Of a DNA stretch of 46,308 nucleotides, positions 38,991 to 46,308 are shown in pieces (the stretch's first letter is position 1; each line of letters opens with the position of its first letter). Below the pieces are notes generated by a model. It made no database searches. It was not told where the DNA came from and saw only the letters and a list, made by a program, of their open reading frames with translations. Location: the NCBI RefSeq assembly GCF_009800925.1, contig NZ_WOYF01000020.1:1-46308 (forward strand), in the 5' to 3' direction. Made by a program: the position numbers and the translations under genes. The DNA is from Budvicia diplopodorum (GTDB taxonomy: Bacteria; Pseudomonadota; Gammaproteobacteria; Enterobacterales; Enterobacteriaceae).

Positions 38991-39971
38991 ATGCAAAAAC
39001 AAAAACGTGCAAACATCGAATTTATTCCCCAGTTTAAACGCGCTTTTTTTCTTCCCAAGTATTGGGGCGTATGGGCTGGCGTTGGCGTTATGCTGCTGCT
39101 GGCCTATGTTCCGGTTAAGATCCGAAACCCGGCGTTAAACGCCTTAGGTAGGTTTGCCGGGCGTTTTATTGGCAGTGCTAAGCGTCGGGCCAGAATAAAC
39201 TTATATTACTGTTTTCCTGAAATGAGCGAGCAGCAGCGGGAAAAAATCATTGAGCAAATGTGGATCACCGCGATCCACTCAACCATGTTGATGGTAGAGC
39301 AAAGCGTACGCAGCCCTGAATTTCTCAAAAAGCGAGTTCGCTGGCACGGTGACGAACTGCTTGATGAGATTAGAGCATCTGGCCGCAACGTGATCTTTAT
39401 GGTCCCTCACGGCTGGAGCGTTGATATTCCTGCCATGATGATGGCCGCCCGCGGTCAGCCGATGGCCGCTATGTTTCATCATCAGAAAAACGAGTTAGTT
39501 GACTGGATGTGGAATACCGTACGCCGTCGCTTTGGTGGTCGTATGCACGCCCGTCAGGATGGCATTAAACCGTTTATCAGCTCGGTTCGTCAGGGGTATT
39601 GGGGCTATTATCTACCCGATCAGGATCATGGCGCAGAGCACAGTGAGTTTGTTGATTTCTTCGCCACCTATAAAGCGACGTTACCGGCGGTAGGGCGTTT
39701 AATGAAAGTGTGCCATGCGGCCATTGTTCCTCTATTTCCGGTTTATCGGGCTGACGAAGGTATTCTGGATATTTACATCAACCCAGAAATGGACGATATC
39801 GCCGATGCGGATAACCACACCATTGCTCGCCGGATGAATGAAGAAGTTGAAAAACTGATTACCTCGAATCCTGAGCAGTATGTATGGGTGCTTAAGTTTC
39901 TTAAAACCCGAAAAGACGGTGATATTGAGCCCTATAAAAGAAAGGATCTCTGGCCCAACGATAAAGGGTAA
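38991..39971 (+). CDS. lpxM: Lipid A biosynthesis acyltransferase LpxM
   Basis: 326 residues from the ATG at 38991 (E. coli LpxM is 323); two earlier in-frame ATGs (38937, 38979) add residues without family support. The LpxL/LpxM family catalytic HX4D lies in VPHGWSVDIPAMMM, with FHHQKNELVDWMWNTVRRRFGGR and GYYLPDQDHGAEHSEFVDFFATYKATLP as strong LpxM stretches. One N-terminal membrane helix follows YWGVWAGVGVM. It adds the last secondary acyl chain (myristate in E. coli) to lipid A. Confidence 0.94.
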   Translation: MQKQKRANIEFIPQFKRAFFLPKYWGVWAGVGVMLLLAYVPVKIRNPALNALGRFAGRFIGSAKRRARINLYYCFPEMSEQQREKIIEQMWITAIHSTMLMVEQSVRSPEFLKKRVRWHGDELLDEIRASGRNVIFMVPHGWSVDIPAMMMAARGQPMAAMFHHQKNELVDWMWNTVRRRFGGRMHARQDGIKPFISSVRQGYWGYYLPDQDHGAEHSEFVDFFATYKATLPAVGRLMKVCHAAIVPLFPVYRADEGILDIYINPEMDDIADADNHTIARRMNEEVEKLITSNPEQYVWVLKFLKTRKDGDIEPYKRKDLWPNDKG

Positions 39972-40001
39972 GCCGGAACGTTCGGTAACGGTAGATAACA
40001 G

Positions 40002-40025
40002 AAAAGGGCCTCAACGGCCCTTTTT
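40002..40025 (+). terminator. Rho-independent terminator of lpxM
   Basis: Stem AAAAGGGCC / GGCCCTTTTT with loop TCAAC, ending in a T-run; 30 bases past the stop codon. Confidence 0.88.
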
Positions 40026-40046
40026 GGTTACTGACAAACCGCGACT

Positions 40047-40137
40047 TCGTCATCCCGGCGAAAGCCGGGACCCAGGTTTTAGCTAATAAATTAACGTTTG
40101 GCTCAAGGACAGACCCCGTTTTTCAACGGGGTGACGA
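40047..40137. repeat. Dispersed intergenic repeat, copy 3 (complete)
   Basis: About 91 bp with ends TCGTCA / TGACGA, inner hairpin CCCGGC-GAAA-GCCGGG and second hairpin CCCCGT-TTTTCA-ACGGGG. The middle TTTTAGCTAATAAATTAACGTTTGG matches copy 2 closely. It lies between convergent lpxM and pykA. Confidence 0.82.
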
Positions 40138-40184
40138 CGATTGGGGCGGTTTTTTTACCGACTATCAGCCAGCGATGCTCATCA

Positions 40185-41627
40185 TTATTCCACCCGCAGG
40201 ATACGACAGGTATTGGTGCTTCCTATCTGTGACATAACGTCACCCTGAGTCACAATGACCAAGTCTCCTGACATCAGAAACCCATTATCACGCAGTTGGT
40301 TAGTGGCCGTGGTTGCCGCCAGTAGGCCATCGCAGTCTCCGCTGAACTTCACCGGCGTAACGCCGCGGTAAAGGGCACAAAGGGTTAGCGTATGGTCGTG
40401 ACGAGATAAGGCAAAAATCGGTAAACCGGAGCTGATTCTCGACATCATTAACGCCGTGCGGCCCGATTCTGTCATCGCAATAATGGCTTTGATGCCTTTC
40501 AGATGGTTTGCCGCATACATGGTCGACAGGGCAATGGTATCTTCGACATTGTCAAATTCGATATCAAGGCGGTGCTTAGACACATTTAAGCGCGGCATTT
40601 TTTCTGCACCGAGGCAAACGCCAGCCATGGCGGCAACGGTCTCGGCAGGATATTGACCGGCTGCGGTTTCAGCAGACAGCATAACGGCATCGGTACCATC
40701 GAGTACGGCGTTGGCTACGTCCATGACTTCTGCACGAGTTGGCATCGGATTAGTTATCATCGATTCCATCATTTGCGTAGCGGTAATCACGGTACGGTTG
40801 AGCTGGCGGGCGCGCAGAATCAGTTTTTTCTGCACCGCAACCAGCTCAGGATCGCCAATTTCTACGCCCAAATCGCCCCGGGCGACCATAATGGAATCAG
40901 ACGCGAGAATGATGTCATCAATTGCCGCGTCGGTTGCTACGGCTTCAGCCCGTTCAACTTTAGCGACAATTTTTGCATTACAGCCAGCATCGCGCGCCAG
41001 TCGACGGGCATAATTTAGATCTTCGCCGGTACGCGGGAAGGAGATAGCTAAATAGTCAACGTTGATCTTAGCGGCGGTTAGAATGTCGGCCTTATCTTTT
41101 TCGGTTAGTGCTGCGGCCGAAAGGCCTCCGCCTAACTTGTTAATGCCTTTGTTGTTTGACAGCGGCCCGCCGACGGTGACTTCGGTAAAGACCTTCATGC
41201 CTTGGACTTCCAGCACTTTAAGCTGAACGCGGCCATCGTCTAATAACAGAATGTCGCCGGGAACCACGTCGGCAGGCAGGCCTTTATAATCTATGCCAAC
41301 CTTTTCTTTATCACCGTCGCCAATAGATAAGTTAGCATCGAGCAGAAATTTGTCGCCAACGTTAAGGAATACTTTCCCTTCTTTAAAGGTTGAGACGCGA
41401 ATTTTTGGACCTTGCAGATCGCCTAATATAGCGACATGTTTACCTAGTTTTGCTGAGATTTCTCGGACTTTGTTAGCGCGGAGTTGATGATCTTCTGGGG
41501 TACCGTGGGAGAAGTTTAAGCGGACTACGTTGGCTCCGGCAGCGATAATTTTTTCTAAATTATTGTCACGGTCAGTTGCCGGGCCTAACGTTGTAACAAT
41601 CTTGGTTCTTCTAAGCCTTCTGGACAT
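40185..41627 (-). CDS. pykA: Pyruvate kinase II
   Basis: 480 residues from the ATG at 41627 (GGAG upstream), the same as E. coli PykA. It starts [19 protein letters not shown]. The TIM-barrel catalytic site has [11 protein letters not shown], the catalytic Lys near [10 protein letters not shown], and [12 protein letters not shown] for metal and phosphoenolpyruvate. The C-terminal domain is the AMP/sugar-phosphate regulatory one. It makes pyruvate and ATP. The long alternative start at 41717 has no family match. Confidence 0.96.
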   Translation of the reverse strand: MSRRLRRTKIVTTLGPATDRDNNLEKIIAAGANVVRLNFSHGTPEDHQLRANKVREISAKLGKHVAILGDLQGPKIRVSTFKEGKVFLNVGDKFLLDANLSIGDGDKEKVGIDYKGLPADVVPGDILLLDDGRVQLKVLEVQGMKVFTEVTVGGPLSNNKGINKLGGGLSAAALTEKDKADILTAAKINVDYLAISFPRTGEDLNYARRLARDAGCNAKIVAKVERAEAVATDAAIDDIILASDSIMVARGDLGVEIGDPELVAVQKKLILRARQLNRTVITATQMMESMITNPMPTRAEVMDVANAVLDGTDAVMLSAETAAGQYPAETVAAMAGVCLGAEKMPRLNVSKHRLDIEFDNVEDTIALSTMYAANHLKGIKAIIAMTESGRTALMMSRISSGLPIFALSRHDHTLTLCALYRGVTPVKFSGDCDGLLAATTATNQLRDNGFLMSGDLVIVTQGDVMSQIGSTNTCRILRVE

Positions 41628-41896
41628 GTATAACTCCATTGAACATGATAAAGTTTTTATCCTTACAGTACTGAATTCCGGCGATGGCCGTGCCCCTATG
41701 CAGGGCATTAATTCCAACGCCGCTTCTTGCGTTTTACTATCAACATGGTGTTTTCTCTAGATAACCTACGCGTTATATGCGTTAAGCCCAAGAGAAACAA
41801 ATGAAGTAAACGTAGATCTCTAAATTTCTTGGGGGATTTATACCACTATATAGCTAGGTTCTCAAATATGGTCTAATTTGATTGAACGTGCGGCGC

Positions 41897-42736
41897 TTAT
41901 ATTTTATCGAACCGCGATTCTTTCAGCGCGTCTTTTACCCGCTTTAAATTATTTCTGAATGAAGAACCGCTGTGCAGGGTAAAGCCCGTCGCCAACACAT
42001 CGATCACCGTAAGTTGAGCCAATCGAGAAACCATTGGCATATAAATATCGGTATCTTCCGGTACGTCTAATAAAATAGAGAGATTGGCAACCTTAGCCAG
42101 CGGAGTACCCTGAGAGGTAATTGCAATCACGGTTGCGCCATTCTGGCGGGCAACTTCTGCCAGCTCAACCAGACTTTTAGTCCGGCCGCTGTGTGATATC
42201 AGAACCACCACATCCCCCTCATGAGAATTTATACAGCTCATGCGTTGCATAACCAGATCGTCAAAGTAGATAACCGGAATATTAAAGCGAAAGAATTTGT
42301 TCATCGCATCGTGTGCCACCACGGAAGAGGCCCCGCAGCCAAAAAAAGAGATCTTTTTAGCCGCGGTAAGCAAATTTACACACTGATTAATCGCTATAAT
42401 ATCAAGACTGTTTTTCGCCATATTCAGGCTGGCAACGGCTGATTCAAATATTTTGTAGGTAAACGCATCGGTGGTGTCGTTTTCATCTACGTTGCGGTTA
42501 ACGTAGGGGGTTCCGTTTGCCAGACTTTGGGCTAATGCCAGCTTAAAATCGGGGAACCCTTTAGTATTTAAACGACGGCAAAACCGGTTAACGGTAGGCT
42601 CGCTAACGTTAGCTATTTTCGCTAAGGTAGCAATACTTGAATGGATAGCGGTTTGAGGAGCGGCCAGTATTGCATCGGCAACTTTTTGTTCGGATTTGCT
42701 TAATGATTCTCTAAAATTATGAATTCTTTCTAGCAT
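41897..42736 (-). CDS. hexR: Hexose-metabolism regulator HexR (RpiR family)
   Basis: 279 residues. An N-terminal RpiR helix-turn-helix (ATLAKIANVSEPTVNRFCRRLNTKGFPDFKLALAQSL) is followed by an SIS sugar-phosphate domain (about 125-255, SFFGCGASSVVAHDAMNKFF and VLISHSGRTKSLVELA). HexR binds KDPG and controls zwf, eda and related genes. It lies divergent from zwf with a perfect HexR site in the spacer. The protein ends ESRFDKI; the E. coli form has about eight more residues after that point, so the tail is shortened but no domain is lost. Confidence 0.94.
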   Translation of the reverse strand: MLERIHNFRESLSKSEQKVADAILAAPQTAIHSSIATLAKIANVSEPTVNRFCRRLNTKGFPDFKLALAQSLANGTPYVNRNVDENDTTDAFTYKIFESAVASLNMAKNSLDIIAINQCVNLLTAAKKISFFGCGASSVVAHDAMNKFFRFNIPVIYFDDLVMQRMSCINSHEGDVVVLISHSGRTKSLVELAEVARQNGATVIAITSQGTPLAKVANLSILLDVPEDTDIYMPMVSRLAQLTVIDVLATGFTLHSGSSFRNNLKRVKDALKESRFDKI

Positions 42737-43100
42737 ATTTTAATCCCGCTACTCTTTGCCTATTGCATTCAAAGGTGAAATCGATACCCGATCTATGGAA
42801 ATATACTACGGCATGACGGACCATGCAGTAAGAGAGAATAATTTTGTAGTTTTTTTTCATAATATTTGACTGACCTCTGATTTTTTTGCCTTTTGGTTGT
42901 GTTAGAGGAGAGATAATTGGTTAAATCCTGTTAATTTAATCAGTTAAACGTATTTAAATTGAATTTATTATTAAGTTTAGACCTTTTAATTGCGCCTGTT
43001 TACGGCGCGCAATTAAAGAGGTACATTACTTATGTAATAAAATTACATATTTTTCGAAGCCGTGTTTAACCACCGGGCAGGGCTTTGTGAGGAGATAGTT
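42737..43100. other. Divergent spacer hexR-zwf
   Basis: 364 bases without an ORF. It contains an 11-bp inverted repeat TTTAATTGCGC (42985-42995) / GCGCAATTAAA (43007-43017) and the HexR box. Promoter hexamers are not clear. Confidence 0.6.
43033..43047. promoter_or_regulatory. HexR operator upstream of zwf
   Basis: TGTAATAAAATTACA fits the HexR consensus TGTARTWWWAYTACA at every position. It ends 53 bases before the zwf ATG, where HexR bound without KDPG would block transcription. Confidence 0.9.
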
Positions 43101-44576
43101 ATGGTTGATGACTCAATAGCTCAGGCCTGTGATTTAGTTATTTTTGGTGCAAAAGGCGATTTAGCCCGCCGCAAGCTATTACCATCACTTTATCAGTTGG
43201 AAAAGGCCGGTCATATCCATCCGGACACGCGCATTCTTGGCGTTGGCCGCGCTGATTGGGATAAGGCTGAATATACGGCGGTTATCGAAAAAGCCCTCAC
43301 GACCTTTATGAAAGAAGCCATTGTTCCTGAAGTGTGGCAAAAGCTCAGCAGCCGTTTAGATTTCTGCAATCTGGACGTCAATGACAGCGCATCATTTAAG
43401 CAGCTTGGTGAAATGCTGGATCAGGAAAATCGCGCGACAATCAACTATTTTGCTATGCCGCCAAGCACCTTTGGCGCGATTTGCCGTGGTTTAGGCGAAG
43501 CCGGTCTGAACAAGTATCCAAGCCGGGTGGTGATGGAAAAACCGCTGGGAACGGACCTCAAGTCATCTCAGGAAATTAATAATCAGGTTGCTGAATATTT
43601 TGATGAATCCCAGGTTTATCGTATTGACCACTATTTGGGTAAAGAAACCGTTCTGAACCTATTGGCCCTGCGCTTTGCCAACTCGCTGTTTGCCGCTAAA
43701 TGGGACAACAGCGCCATCGACCACGTACAGATTACGGTCTCAGAAGAAGTGGGTATCGAAGGTCGTTGGGGATATTTCGACAAAGCTGGCCAAATGCGCG
43801 ACATGGTGCAAAACCACCTGCTACAAATTCTGACCATGATTGCGATGTCTCCGCCGGCCGATCTCAGCGCCGATCGCATCCGCGATGAAAAAGTGAAAAT
43901 TTTACGTTCTCTGCGCCGCATCGATCACACCAATATTCGCGAAACCACCGTGCGTGGTCAGTACACGGCCGGTTTTGTGCAGGGGCAAAAAGTGCCCGGC
44001 TATCTGGACGAAGAGGGTGCCAATAAGCGCAGTACCACCGAAACGTTTGTTTCGATACGCGTTGATATCGACAACTGGCGCTGGGCTGGCGTGCCTTTCT
44101 ATCTGAGAACCGGTAAACGCTTACCGTCTAAATGCTCAGAAGTGGTTATCTACTTTAAAAATCCGCCGCTAAACCTGTTCAGAGAGTCTTACCAGCAGCT
44201 ACCGCCTAACACGCTGACCATTCGTCTCCAGCCCGATGAAGGCGTTGAAGTTCAAATTCTGAATAAAGTACCGGGTTTAGACCACAAGCACCGCTTACAA
44301 ACGACTAAGCTTGATTTAAGCTTCTCTGACACCTTCCACGAGCAGCACGTGGCCGATGCCTACGAGCGCTTACTGCTTGAAACGATGCGCGGCATTCAGG
44401 CGCTGTTTGTGCGTCGTGATGAAGTGGAAGAAGCCTGGACGTGGGTTGATTCAATCATGAACGCTTGGGCTGCCGATAACGAGCCGCCTAAGCCATATCA
44501 GGCGGGTACGTGGGGGCCGGTTGCATCGGTGGCGATGATCACCCGAGACGGGCGGTCATGGAGCGAATTTGAGTAA
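43101..44576 (+). CDS. zwf: Glucose-6-phosphate 1-dehydrogenase
   Basis: 491 residues from the ATG at 43101 (GAGGAG upstream), identical to E. coli Zwf length; the frame opens further up but without homology. The NADP site is VIFGAKGDLARRKLLPSLYQL, and the substrate/catalytic segment is RIDHYLGKE. The GKRLPSKCSEVVIYFKNPP and DAYERLLLETMRG segments are typical. It makes 6-phosphogluconolactone and NADPH. It is followed by pgl, so the lactone is opened by the next gene's product. Confidence 0.97.
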   Translation: MVDDSIAQACDLVIFGAKGDLARRKLLPSLYQLEKAGHIHPDTRILGVGRADWDKAEYTAVIEKALTTFMKEAIVPEVWQKLSSRLDFCNLDVNDSASFKQLGEMLDQENRATINYFAMPPSTFGAICRGLGEAGLNKYPSRVVMEKPLGTDLKSSQEINNQVAEYFDESQVYRIDHYLGKETVLNLLALRFANSLFAAKWDNSAIDHVQITVSEEVGIEGRWGYFDKAGQMRDMVQNHLLQILTMIAMSPPADLSADRIRDEKVKILRSLRRIDHTNIRETTVRGQYTAGFVQGQKVPGYLDEEGANKRSTTETFVSIRVDIDNWRWAGVPFYLRTGKRLPSKCSEVVIYFKNPPLNLFRESYQQLPPNTLTIRLQPDEGVEVQILNKVPGLDHKHRLQTTKLDLSFSDTFHEQHVADAYERLLLETMRGIQALFVRRDEVEEAWTWVDSIMNAWAADNEPPKPYQAGTWGPVASVAMITRDGRSWSEFE

Positions 44577-44581
44577 CTCGC

Positions 44582-44631
44582 TTAGCCAGCACGTTGGCTA
44601 AATCAGTACGCCACCTGAGGTTATCGGGTGG
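44582..44631 (+). repeat. Two hairpins between zwf and pgl
   Basis: TTAGCCA (44582-44588) / TGGCTAA (44595-44601), and then CCACC / GGTGG (44611-44631). Neither has a T-run, so transcription probably continues to pgl; they may set relative mRNA stability. Confidence 0.5.
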
Positions 44632-44666
44632 TTCATCGGTTATTCCGGTGTTATTAAGGTCCGCTA

Positions 44667-45377
44667 ATGAAGGTAACTATCATGGCAAACTTTACCAACT
44701 TTCCCACAACGGATGAATTAAATCGTCGCTTAGCCCAGCGGGTTTCCAGTGAGTTGCAAAAAGGAATAGACGCAAAGGGAAATGCAAGTCTGGTGGTTTC
44801 CGGCGGCAAAACGCCATTAGGGTTATTTAAACTGCTCAGTCAGCAGCCTTTGGCGTGGGATAAAGTCACCATCACGCTGGCCGATGAACGTTGGGTTGAT
44901 GAGCATCATGAATCCAGCAATGAAAAGTTAGTGCGTGAAAATTTATTACAGGGTAAAGCCGCGGCCGCTCGCTTTGTCTCGTTAAAGAGTGCGGCAAAAA
45001 CGCCGTTCGAAGGGGCTAGCGACGTTGAGTCATCGATTAAGGCTATGGCCAGACCGTTTGACGTTGTGATTTTGGGCATGGGTGACGATGGCCACACCGC
45101 GTCACTGTTTCCCGGGGCCGAGAATTTGCTCCCTGCGCTAGATATGAAGTCTGGCCGCCTGTGTATGGGAATGACGCCGTTAACCGCACCGCTCGACAGA
45201 ATCACGCTCACCTTACCGGCGCTGCTTAACAGCCGCCACATATTCCTGCACTTGGTTGGTGAAGCGAAACGAGCCGTTTACCATCAGGCACAGGAAGGGC
45301 ATGACGTTAATGAGATGCCGGTTCGTAGCGTAATACATCAGGATAAAACGCCGGTAGACGTGTTCTGGTCCGCATAA
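44667..45377 (+). CDS. pgl: 6-phosphogluconolactonase, DevB/SOL type
   Basis: 236 residues (231 if the ATG at 44682, with AAGG eight bases upstream, is used; both starts have a usable ribosome site). The fold is NagB-like: SLVVSGGKTPLGLFKLL, VTITLADERWVDEHHESSNEKL and ILGMGDDGHTASLFPGAENL. It hydrolyses 6-phosphogluconolactone to 6-phosphogluconate. E. coli uses the unrelated YbhE enzyme for this step. In this window pgl sits between zwf and eda. Confidence 0.93.
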   Translation: MKVTIMANFTNFPTTDELNRRLAQRVSSELQKGIDAKGNASLVVSGGKTPLGLFKLLSQQPLAWDKVTITLADERWVDEHHESSNEKLVRENLLQGKAAAARFVSLKSAAKTPFEGASDVESSIKAMARPFDVVILGMGDDGHTASLFPGAENLLPALDMKSGRLCMGMTPLTAPLDRITLTLPALLNSRHIFLHLVGEAKRAVYHQAQEGHDVNEMPVRSVIHQDKTPVDVFWSA

Positions 45378-45492
45378 ACAAATTTAGTATCCGCGTGTGA
45401 TCCGTTACACGTTAATTTAGAACGGCTTTGACGCTCGCCGCTATAACAATAGCGATAATCGATGTTGATTGGCTTTATGGAGAGTTGAGTAA

Positions 45493-46134
45493 ATGAAGAA
45501 CTGGAAAGTAAGCGCTGAAAAAATTCTGTCCGATGGGCCGGTTGTGCCGGTTATTGTGATTAAAGAGCTTAAAGATGCCGTTCCGTTAGCCAAGGCGTTA
45601 GTTGCCGGCGGCGTTCGCGTTCTGGAAGTCACATTACGTACGCCGTGCGCCATTGACGCTATCCGCGCTATTGCAAAAGAAGTGCCTGAAGCCATTATTG
45701 GTGCCGGTACGGTGCTAAATCCGCAGCAGTTGGCCGACGTCGTTGCCGCAGGCGGCCAGTTCGCCATTAGCCCTGGATTGACAGAGCCATTATTAAAAGC
45801 GGCCGTGGAAGGCAATATCCCGTTAATTCCGGGTATCAGCAGCGTTTCTGAACTGATGCTGGGTATGGACTACGGTCTGCGTGAATTTAAATTCTTCCCG
45901 GCAGAAGCTAACGGCGGCGTAAAAGCGCTGCAGGCTATCTGTAGCGTGGTCTCTGAGGTGCGTTTTTGCCCGACCGGCGGTATCACGTTAAACAACTGCC
46001 GTGATTATCTGGCGTTAAGCGGCGTGCTTTGCGTTGGCGGTTCATGGTTAGTACCGGCCGATGCCATTGCTAAAGGCGACTTTGCCCGGATAACCGAATT
46101 AGCCCGCGAAGCGATAGCCCACGCGAAAGGTTAG
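45493..46134 (+). CDS. eda: KHG/KDPG aldolase Eda
   Basis: 213 residues as in E. coli. The catalytic Glu is in [16 protein letters not shown], the Schiff-base Lys in [14 protein letters not shown], and [16 protein letters not shown] binds phosphate. It splits KDPG into pyruvate and glyceraldehyde-3-phosphate and also 4-hydroxy-2-oxoglutarate. In E. coli edd precedes it; here no edd is seen in the 115-base gap after pgl. GGAG ten bases upstream supports the start. Confidence 0.96.
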   Translation: MKNWKVSAEKILSDGPVVPVIVIKELKDAVPLAKALVAGGVRVLEVTLRTPCAIDAIRAIAKEVPEAIIGAGTVLNPQQLADVVAAGGQFAISPGLTEPLLKAAVEGNIPLIPGISSVSELMLGMDYGLREFKFFPAEANGGVKALQAICSVVSEVRFCPTGGITLNNCRDYLALSGVLCVGGSWLVPADAIAKGDFARITELAREAIAHAKG

Positions 46135-46186
46135 TTATGCGGATGTAAGCGGTTAAATTTGAACCGCTGCCTGTAAAGGTGGTAAT

Positions 46187-46218
46187 GCCAGTCAGTTAAG
46201 CAACTGACTGGCTTTTTT
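46187..46218 (+). terminator. Rho-independent terminator of eda
   Basis: Perfect stem GCCAGTCAGTT / AACTGACTGGC with a four-base loop and T6. A smaller hairpin AGCGGTT / AACCGCT precedes it (about 46148-46168). Confidence 0.92.
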
Positions 46219-46308
46219 GTTCCTAGCTTTGCCATATTTATGCGGCCTTTCCTTCACCACTCTAGGAAAGGCCCTTTCTCTTCGTACCGGCAGCTTCACC
46301 ATTTTTCC

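Noticed and set aside
41787..41833. CCCAAGA / TCTTGGG repeat as terminator of hexR
   Set aside because: Seven-base arms with a 33-base loop and no T-run are too weak.
46244..46273. GGCCTTTCC / GGAAAGGCC inverted repeat at the window end
   Set aside because: It may be a terminator for a gene beyond the edge, but no partner gene or T-run can be seen here.

Overview
The window is a stretch of enterobacterial chromosome. Almost every housekeeping gene has a clear Escherichia coli counterpart with near-identical length. Gene order and content differ from E. coli (zwf-pgl-eda without edd, no grxB, mviM, yecD or yecE, a block inserted between ruvB and znuB). This points to a member of Enterobacterales outside the core Enterobacteriaceae; a Budviciaceae- or Yersiniaceae-like genus is my guess, not something the sequence proves.

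Layout. (1) 1-143: the last codons of an outer-membrane barrel, probably an autotransporter. (2) 218-5233: yceB, mdtH, rimJ, yceH and murJ (cell-envelope lipoprotein, efflux, ribosomal protein acetylation, lipid II flippase). (3) 5638-16029: argS, a four-helix membrane protein, yecM, a MalY/PatB aminotransferase, cutC, an exported lactonase-family propeller, a YebB/YiiX-type lipoprotein, cmoB-cmoA (tRNA wobble uridine modification) and yecN. (4) 16449-22239: an fmdB-like zinc ribbon gene, aspS and nudB, then yebC, ruvC and the SOS-regulated ruvAB with a good LexA box. (5) 22447-27629: grxA, nfsA, a DUF4250 gene, ybjN, rlmC, an ogt-like gene and rimO; most of these lie elsewhere in E. coli. (6) About 27.7-32.1 kb: an AT-rich accessory island. 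It encodes a cytolethal distending toxin nuclease (CdtB), a single ricin-type lectin subunit, a ToxR/CadC-type membrane regulator and a patatin-like phospholipase, with a broken IS3-family transposase and a large perfect inverted repeat. (7) 32173-34719: a DUF1523 membrane protein and ybjL. (8) 34932-46134: znuBC/znuA around a perfectly palindromic Zur site, mepM, lpxM, pykA, hexR, and zwf-pgl-eda with a textbook HexR site before zwf.

How it works together. The backbone covers translation quality (argS, aspS, cmoAB, rlmC, rimO, rimJ), recombination and repair (ruvABC, ogt), zinc uptake, envelope synthesis (murJ, mepM, lpxM) and hexose oxidation under HexR. The island is the part most likely to affect a host: a secreted genotoxin with an unusual two-gene layout, a candidate membrane-bound activator and a lipase. 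A small family of intergenic repeats (about 5.4, 20.3 and 40.1 kb) with compensatory stem changes is also present. I saw no tRNA, rRNA, CRISPR array or riboswitch.
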